The position numbers and the translations under genes were made by a program. A stretch of 64,000 nucleotides of DNA from Caprella mutica. Lineage: Eukaryota > Arthropoda > Malacostraca > Amphipoda > Caprellidae. Shown piece after piece: positions 58,948 through 64,000 of this stretch (position 1 is its first letter; each line of letters starts with the position of its first letter). Where the stretch lies: assembly GCA_947561585.1 (NCBI GenBank), contig CANNZV010000339.1, positions 186,001 through 250,000 of the forward strand. Direction: 5' to 3'. The notes beneath the pieces are model-generated. The model made no database searches, was not told the origin of the DNA, and saw only the letters and a program-made list of their open reading frames with translations.

Positions 58948-59168
58948 GTGGTGAGTGAGAGTGGTGAGTGGTAGTGGTGAGAGAGTGGTGAGTGAGAGGG
59001 GTGAGTGTGATATGAAGTAGAGTGATGATTTGAGAGAGAGATTTGTGAGTGTGGAGTGAGTGTGAGTGGTGAATGATGAGTAAGAGTGGAGAGAGTGGTG
59101 AGTGGAGAGAGTGGTAAGTGAGTGAATAGAGAGATTGGTGAGTGGAGAGTGTTAATGGCGAGTAAGTG
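58948..59168. repeat. GTGAGTG-rich irregular repeat
   Basis: Irregular GTGGTGAGTGAGAG and GTGGAGAGAGTGG words without a fixed period. The overlapping 119-codon minus frame reflects this low-complexity sequence. Confidence 0.8.
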
Positions 59169-59955
59169 GTGCGTGCAACATACTTTCCAGTTCTCCTTTC
59201 CTATCACAATAGTCTCTCTCTCCATTTTAATCATTGCTTCTGTCCGATAATTGAGTATTTGCTAAAAATAACAAAAACACTAATTGGTTACCAACCAAAT
59301 TGAATTAAAACAGTAGTGCGTAAAAATGCAGTCAATCAGCAGATAGCAAAATGTTCTATTCATTTATTATTGGTAACAATAGTTGATTGTACCAATGAAG
59401 TAGGTAAGATGGAGAGAAATAACATTATGGGTAATTAAATAAATTTACATTTCCCTCAGTAGAGATTACATTCAAGTTTTTTTGGTTTGTTTAAATTTAT
59501 ACAAGAACAAGTGAGAAAAAGAATTTGAGAATAAATCTAGCTAACTGAGTGCGATGGGAAATTCTTATTGAAAATATTTCATATTTCTGCCAAGTATTTT
59601 CATTTCTATTTTTATATTTAAAGTATTTCAACATATAAATATTTTTACCCACCTGCTATATTAAGCCTTTGGTGTTTTTTTTTTGAAAAATAAAGCGTTA
59701 GGTCAAAGCTAGTACCGTACCACCCATCTGTCAGTCATTGTTTAGTTTTGATTTTGAGGTCACAACAAGAATTGAATTTAAGTCTCATTGTGTTGTTTGA
59801 CATACCAATGACCTCTGGAGTCCAGAGGTCAAAGGTCACCAGTGTAGCAATGACGTGACCTGAGGTCATATTATTTTAACAGTAGCAAATTAAACCTCAG
59901 CGCTAGGAAAGATAATCTATAAACATGCGGTGAGGATAACTCACTTGAATTACTT
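59169..59955. other. 0.8-kb spacer holding a half-site cluster
   Basis: No supported gene. The notable part is the AGGTCA/TGACCT cluster at about 59757-59865, annotated separately. Confidence 0.5.
59757..59865. promoter_or_regulatory. Candidate nuclear-receptor binding-site cluster
   Basis: Within about 110 bp: AGGTCA at 59757; a 23-bp palindrome at 59809-59831 (TGACCTCTGGA, one central base, TCCAGAGGTCA); a perfect direct repeat with one-base spacing AGGTCAAAGGTCA at 59826-59838; and TGACCTGAGGTCA near 59857. DR1 is the known consensus for HNF4/RXR-type receptors (USP and relatives in insects). No adjacent gene is identifiable, so regulatory function is inferred from motif density alone. 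Confidence 0.4.
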
Positions 59956-60100
59956 GGGGTTAGTTACGAGTTGTAGGACGGGTTCACAGTTTCGATCGGA
60001 ATAACAAAATATATAATAAGTATAATTTAACTGCTTATTTTAATCATAGTGTTCTATATGATCGAAAATGTGAAACAGTCCGATAAATTGGAACTTACCC
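59956..60100. mobile_element. Fold-back MITE, family B relative
   Basis: Left end GGGGTTAGTTACGAGTTGTA, GGACGGGTTCACAGTTTCGA; right end ATCGAAAATGTGAAACAGTC, CGATAAATTGGAACTTACCC. About 145 bp. It is a more diverged copy; the 3' flank begins TA. Confidence 0.8.
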
Positions 60101-60301
60101 TATTTGAGAGGAATAGCAAAAATAATTATATAAATAATTGATAATATTTTCCCATTAAATGAGTAATAATAATAGTTAACAGTGACTTAAATTAGTTAAT
60201 CTGCTGCCATGCAGTAATCTTTTAAATACTGTGAAATATCACAATGAAGATTTACCATAAGGAATTCAACTCTAAATATGATTTCATTTTGAAACTATAT
60301 A
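60101..60301. other. AT-rich spacer
   Basis: Nothing recognised. Confidence 0.4.
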
Positions 60302-60515
60302 GTGTAAGTTCTTAATTATCGGTCAGTACTACATTTTCGGACACGTGAGAAAGAACGATATAATAATAATTATTTATTTTTAATTTTTATTGGTATCCAT
60401 GATACCTGCAGGTATCATGGATACCAATAAAAATTAAAAATAAATAATTATTATTATATCGTTCTTTCTTACGTGTCCGAAAATGTAGTACTGACCGATA
60501 ATCAAGAACTTACCC
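60302..60515. mobile_element. TA-flanked near-perfect 214-bp palindromic MITE, family B
   Basis: TA at 60300-60301 and 60516-60517. The whole element is a palindrome centred between 60408 and 60409 (CTG/CAG). Its 107-bp arms differ at only about three positions by eye. The end is GGGTAAGTTCTTGATTATCG (complement of the right side), followed by GTCAGTACTACATTTTCGG. The centre is GGTATCCATGATACCTGCAG and its complement. The high arm identity suggests recent formation or conversion between arms. Confidence 0.93.
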
Positions 60516-60755
60516 TAGTAATAATTTTTTTTTTCATAGATTCACATGAGATCCAATTTTTCTAGAACTTTTTTCTTAAAATTTCAAATTCAAACTTTTA
60601 AAGGAAAATTTTCCTAGTTATCAATTGTTAATAATGATATTTTCGAAGAGGAAGGCTAATTTTAGTAAAAAAAATACATTTTCCAAGAGACCAATTTCAC
60701 AAAAAAAAATATTAATTAATTTTTCAAAAATGAATTCTCAGAGAGACCAAATTTT
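60516..60755. other. AT-rich spacer
   Basis: Nothing recognised. Confidence 0.4.
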
Positions 60756-61035
60756 TCATAAGTAGGCCAAATTTTTCATAAGGAGGCCAATTTTTTCATA
60801 AGTAGGCCAATTTTTTCATAAGTAGGCCAATTTTTTCATAAGGAGGCCAATTTTTTCATAAGTAGGCCAATTTTTTTCTTAAGTAGGCCAATTTTTTCAT
60901 AAGTAGGCCAATTTTCTCATAAATAGGCCAATTTTTTTCATAAGTAGGCCAATTTTTCCATAAGAAGGCCAATTTTTTCATGGGTAGGCCAATTTTTTCA
61001 TAAGGAGGCCAATTTTTTCATTAGGAGGCCAATTT
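60756..61035. repeat. 20-bp minisatellite (about 14 copies)
   Basis: Tandem TAGGCCAATTTTTTCATAAG, alternating with AGGAGGCC types; T-run length varies. Confidence 0.94.
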
Positions 61036-61810
61036 TCCAAATCAAATTACCACAAACCACATCTCACACACCTGAACACACACAAGAAATAAAAAAAAGA
61101 GTTTGAAATTAATAAAGAGGTTCAAGACATTTAATGGCAATGTTAACATTGGCAGGTGATAGTCTTTATACAAGTGTTCACTGTACAATCAGGCAAAATA
61201 ATTCACTACCATGTTATTAGTACGGTTAGATAAATTAACTAGAACTAATACAAAAATGTAAAAGTAGCCAAATATACTTTTTTTACATTGAATAAAGTTA
61301 CATTATTTGAATTGCCAGGCTGCAATTAAATAGTTTCACTGCCTAACATAAAGCTCTATTCCCAATGACAATAACATGTGATATACATTAGGTGTAAAAA
61401 CACACGTATCATTTACACAGTCATGTTACGGCACACATGCAACATGCATAACCCTACCTACAGCCCAGGCAATACTGTGACTGCATGTACACAGTACTTA
61501 TTACTCTGATGGTACTTTTTTCATGACCAAGGCACATATCGAAGGTCAGAATCTGCCTAAAGATACACTAGTGCAAAAACTGAATGAAATCGACAGATAG
61601 GTAGACAGTACAGAGTCTGTCCTGTTAGACAGGAAAACAACCAGCCAGATAGACAGGAAAGGCAACCGCTAGAAGGAAGAGAACCCTGATTACGTCATGT
61701 GAACTGGCTCTGTAGAGGGTTACGGTTTGTGTGCATAGATGATATCATCACAATTCTGCAGTTGGTTGTTTATGAATGGAAATTAGATTGTATCATGACT
61801 TGAAAAACAA
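61036..61810. other. 0.8-kb spacer
   Basis: Base composition is more balanced around 61420-61720 than elsewhere, but no gene or element is recognised. AGACAGGAAA words recur at about 61628 and 61652. Confidence 0.45.
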
Positions 61811-62040
61811 CGTGGATACAGTAACTCATCTATGCATCATGGATACAGTAACTCATCTATGATGCATCATGGATCCAGTAACCAATCTATGCATCATGGA
61901 TACAGTAACCAATCTATGCATCATGGATACAGTAATTCATCTATGCATCATGGATACAGTAACCAATCTATGCCTCATGGATACAGTAACTCATCTATGC
62001 ATCATGGATACAGAAACCAATCTATGCCTCATGGATACAG
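61811..62040. repeat. 27-bp minisatellite (about 8.5 copies)
   Basis: Units ATGGATACAGTAACTCATCT plus ATGCATC, alternating with AACCAATCT types. ATGCAT palindrome in most units. The 79- and 74-codon frames across it are repeat artefacts. Confidence 0.94.
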
Positions 62041-62391
62041 TTCATATTTCTATCTTGAATACTTCGTATAGTTTTTACATCATTATCGAATAATATCATT
62101 AATATTTTATTAACTCGAATAATGAAAGTACTTAATTTTGAAGATAGTTCATAATAACTATTATTATTAATGCATCTACATATGTATTCAATCATAGTAA
62201 AATAACTAACTACAATATTGCTATACTATTACAAAGTAATATATAAATACGACTATTCGCTCGTTCTTTCTTTCTGTGTAGCGCTATTATGCGAGCACGA
62301 ACTACATATCCTGCGTACGGATGAGTAAATTTAATATAATAAATGTAAGCGATACACCTTTAAGTTCTTACGGAGAATGGAGTCGAACAGG
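62041..62391. other. AT-rich spacer
   Basis: About 350 bp; nothing recognised. Confidence 0.45.
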
Positions 62392-62475
62392 AAGATGAAT
62401 GGTGAATAGGAGATGAATGGTGAATAGGAGATGAAACAAATAGAAGATGAAACAAATAGAAGGTAAAACAAATAG
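62392..62475. repeat. 18-bp repeat cluster
   Basis: GATGAATGGTGAATAGGA twice, followed by GATGAAACAAATAGAA two to three times; the second type looks derived from the first. Confidence 0.85.
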
Positions 62476-62776
62476 ACTATTTCGTGACTGATCTTCAAGT
62501 CTCTTTGATCAATAATTCACTCGGGTTGAATTATAATAAATAAACGTTTGAAGAAATAAAGTTAAAATGGTAAATCCATTTTGAACTTGAGATGGTATAT
62601 TTTGGCTTGTAATGAAAACATTATCCTATCCTTTCGGTATATAATAACATTAGTATATCATTTATAAGGTAAAGTACCAATTTACACTAGGTTAACATTA
62701 AAGAATGGCATAGACATTCCCGTCCTTTTTACCAATATATTTAGATACACTGTGCGTACCATAGTTATAATACATA
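62476..62776. other. AT-rich spacer
   Basis: About 300 bp; nothing recognised. Confidence 0.4.
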
Positions 62777-62980
62777 GGAAAAGTTCTTAATTATCGGTCA
62801 GAAGTACATCTTCGGTCATATAAGAAAAGACAATATAAAAATTGTTATTATCACACAGTGCTATCTAATACTTCTGCAAACCCGGGTTTGCAGAAGTATT
62901 AGATAGCACTGTGTGATAATAAAAAAAAAATACTTATATGACCGAAGATGTAGTTCTGACCGATAATTAAGAACCCACCC
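62777..62980. mobile_element. TA-flanked fold-back MITE, family B, with perfect 78-bp central palindrome
   Basis: TA at 62775-62776 and 62981-62982. Left end GGAAAAGTTCTTAATTATCG, GTCAGAAGTACATCTTCGG; right end complementary. The centre at 62845-62922 is a perfect 2 x 39-bp palindrome around AACCCGGGTT that contains ACACAGTGCTATCTAATACT. This is the second of two alternative centres in the family. Confidence 0.93.
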
Positions 62981-63368
62981 TAGCTACCAACAGTAACTAT
63001 AAAAGTGGAAAGTATGTATAATAATTCAGAGAAGGGTTCAGTCTCACCATTCACTATAAAATCAAATAAAGAAAAGGAGGTAATATGTACTTACGTGACG
63101 TCATAGTAATCACTTGAACCAACTCACTGTGCCTGATTCATTGGCTGCCCACTCAAAAATTACCAACGACCGCTTTTGATCGGTGATTATAATATATGAA
63201 TCGACGATAATCCTATCGTAATTTGTTATACATTCAAGACATTCAGAGTCTGAAGTCTTTCGTCGGACATTCCGGAGGATAAAGTCAAATAATTATGATA
63301 TTTACCGATAAAAAATGATAAATATTTAACGTAATATTCTGAATGTCGCTACGCACTACTAAGATAGA
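62981..63368. other. Spacer
   Basis: About 390 bp; no gene or element recognised. Confidence 0.45.
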
Positions 63369-63731
63369 AATGATGAGTGTGGATATACAGTGATGAGTGT
63401 GGATATACAGTGATGAGTGTGGATATGCAGTGATGAGTGTGGATATACAGTGATGAATGTGGATATACAGTGATGAGTGTGGATATACAGTGATGAGTGT
63501 GGATATACAGTGATGAGTGTGGATATACAGTGATGAGTGTGGATATACAGTGATGAATGTGGATATACAGTGATGAGTGTGGATATACAGTGATGAGTGT
63601 GGATATACAGTGATGAGTGTGGATATACAGTGATGAGTGTGAATATACAGTGATGAGTGTGGATAAACAGTGATGAGTGTGGATATACAGTGATGAATGT
63701 GGATATACAGTGATGAGTGTGGATATACAGT
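63369..63731. repeat. 20-bp minisatellite (about 18 copies)
   Basis: Tandem AGTGATGAGTGTGGATATAC, very homogeneous; a few units have GATGAATG. The minus-strand 149-codon ORF is an artefact of the stop-free unit. Confidence 0.96.
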
Positions 63732-63922
63732 CATTTTTACATTCAGTCCAACTGCAAGAAGTTCAGCAGATTTATGTCACGTCAATTAGTGCGTACTATC
63801 ACAGACAAAAGTCGTAGCGAATTAATTACAATGCATAGTAAACTAATGAAGTTGATTTCAGTTTACCAAAATTATTTGTATGATTTAATTGGAAAGAAAA
63901 ATAGTAAAAATTAACAAGATAG

Positions 63923-64000
63923 TTATCTGATAGTACCTCATGCAGTTATATTTTCTCTGATAGTACATCATCACAGTGACTCTTTTCTCTGATAGTACAT
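63923..64000. repeat. Left edge of another array (partial)
   Basis: TTTTCTCTGATAGTACATCA-type units of about 33-34 bp repeat at least twice and run off the window edge. Confidence 0.75.

Noticed and set aside
63285..63734. 149-codon minus ORF (SLYIHTHHCIST-type repeats)
   Set aside because: Translation of a homogeneous 20-bp array; no coding signal outside it.

Overview
The window is AT-rich eukaryotic DNA with no bacterial-type gene organisation. An intact two-ORF non-LTR retrotransposon, a decayed Tc1/mariner-type element and many short fold-back (MITE-like) elements point to an animal, most likely an arthropod and probably an insect. A sap-feeding hemipteran is only my guess. I find no convincing host protein-coding gene, rRNA or tRNA gene. 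The only intact coding regions are the two ORFs of the retrotransposon.

Layout. 1-5.4 kb: a 44-bp minisatellite split by a CR1/jockey-type LINE (476-5298) with both ORFs open. 5.7-11.8 kb: a dense run of eight unrelated minisatellites (monomers of 12 to 41 bp). 11.8-17 kb: AT-rich spacer, one long fold-back element and two more arrays. 18.0-19.9 kb: the longest array (19/20-bp monomer, about 1.8 kb, with higher-order variants), followed by a 21-bp array at 22.1 kb. At 24.0 kb lies a related array in the opposite orientation. 25-28.4 kb: a 25-bp array, a second copy of the long fold-back family and a segmental dispersed repeat containing TGACCTTTGACC motifs. 28.6-30.2 kb: two abutting arrays (18 bp and 21 bp) that give long but spurious ORFs. 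31.5-33.1 kb: a degenerate 39-bp array, a Harbinger-like MITE and a 24-bp array. 35.5-36.9 kb: a fossil LINE reverse transcriptase. 37-44.7 kb: mostly AT-rich spacer with MITEs, a possible hAT-like element with an 8-bp target duplication, and small arrays. 46.1-47.2 kb: second dispersed-repeat copy and a 26-bp array. 49.5-50.8 kb: a TA-flanked MITE and a 965-bp mariner-like element with a broken transposase. 50.9-52.6 kb: three arrays, the last carrying repeated CACGTG. 53.6-63 kb: a cluster of TA-flanked fold-back elements sharing one terminal sequence, two arrays sharing a core, a nuclear-receptor-like half-site cluster and more minisatellites up to the right edge.

By hand count about 14 kb, roughly a fifth of the window, is minisatellite DNA in more than 30 arrays, and most arrays have their own monomer. 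The main biological themes are repeated birth of local minisatellites, a recently inserted LINE, and a family of fold-back transposons whose ends and palindromic centres look interchangeable. Most long ORFs in the window run through stop-free repeat monomers and are not genes. Copy numbers and array edges were counted by eye and may be off by one or two units.
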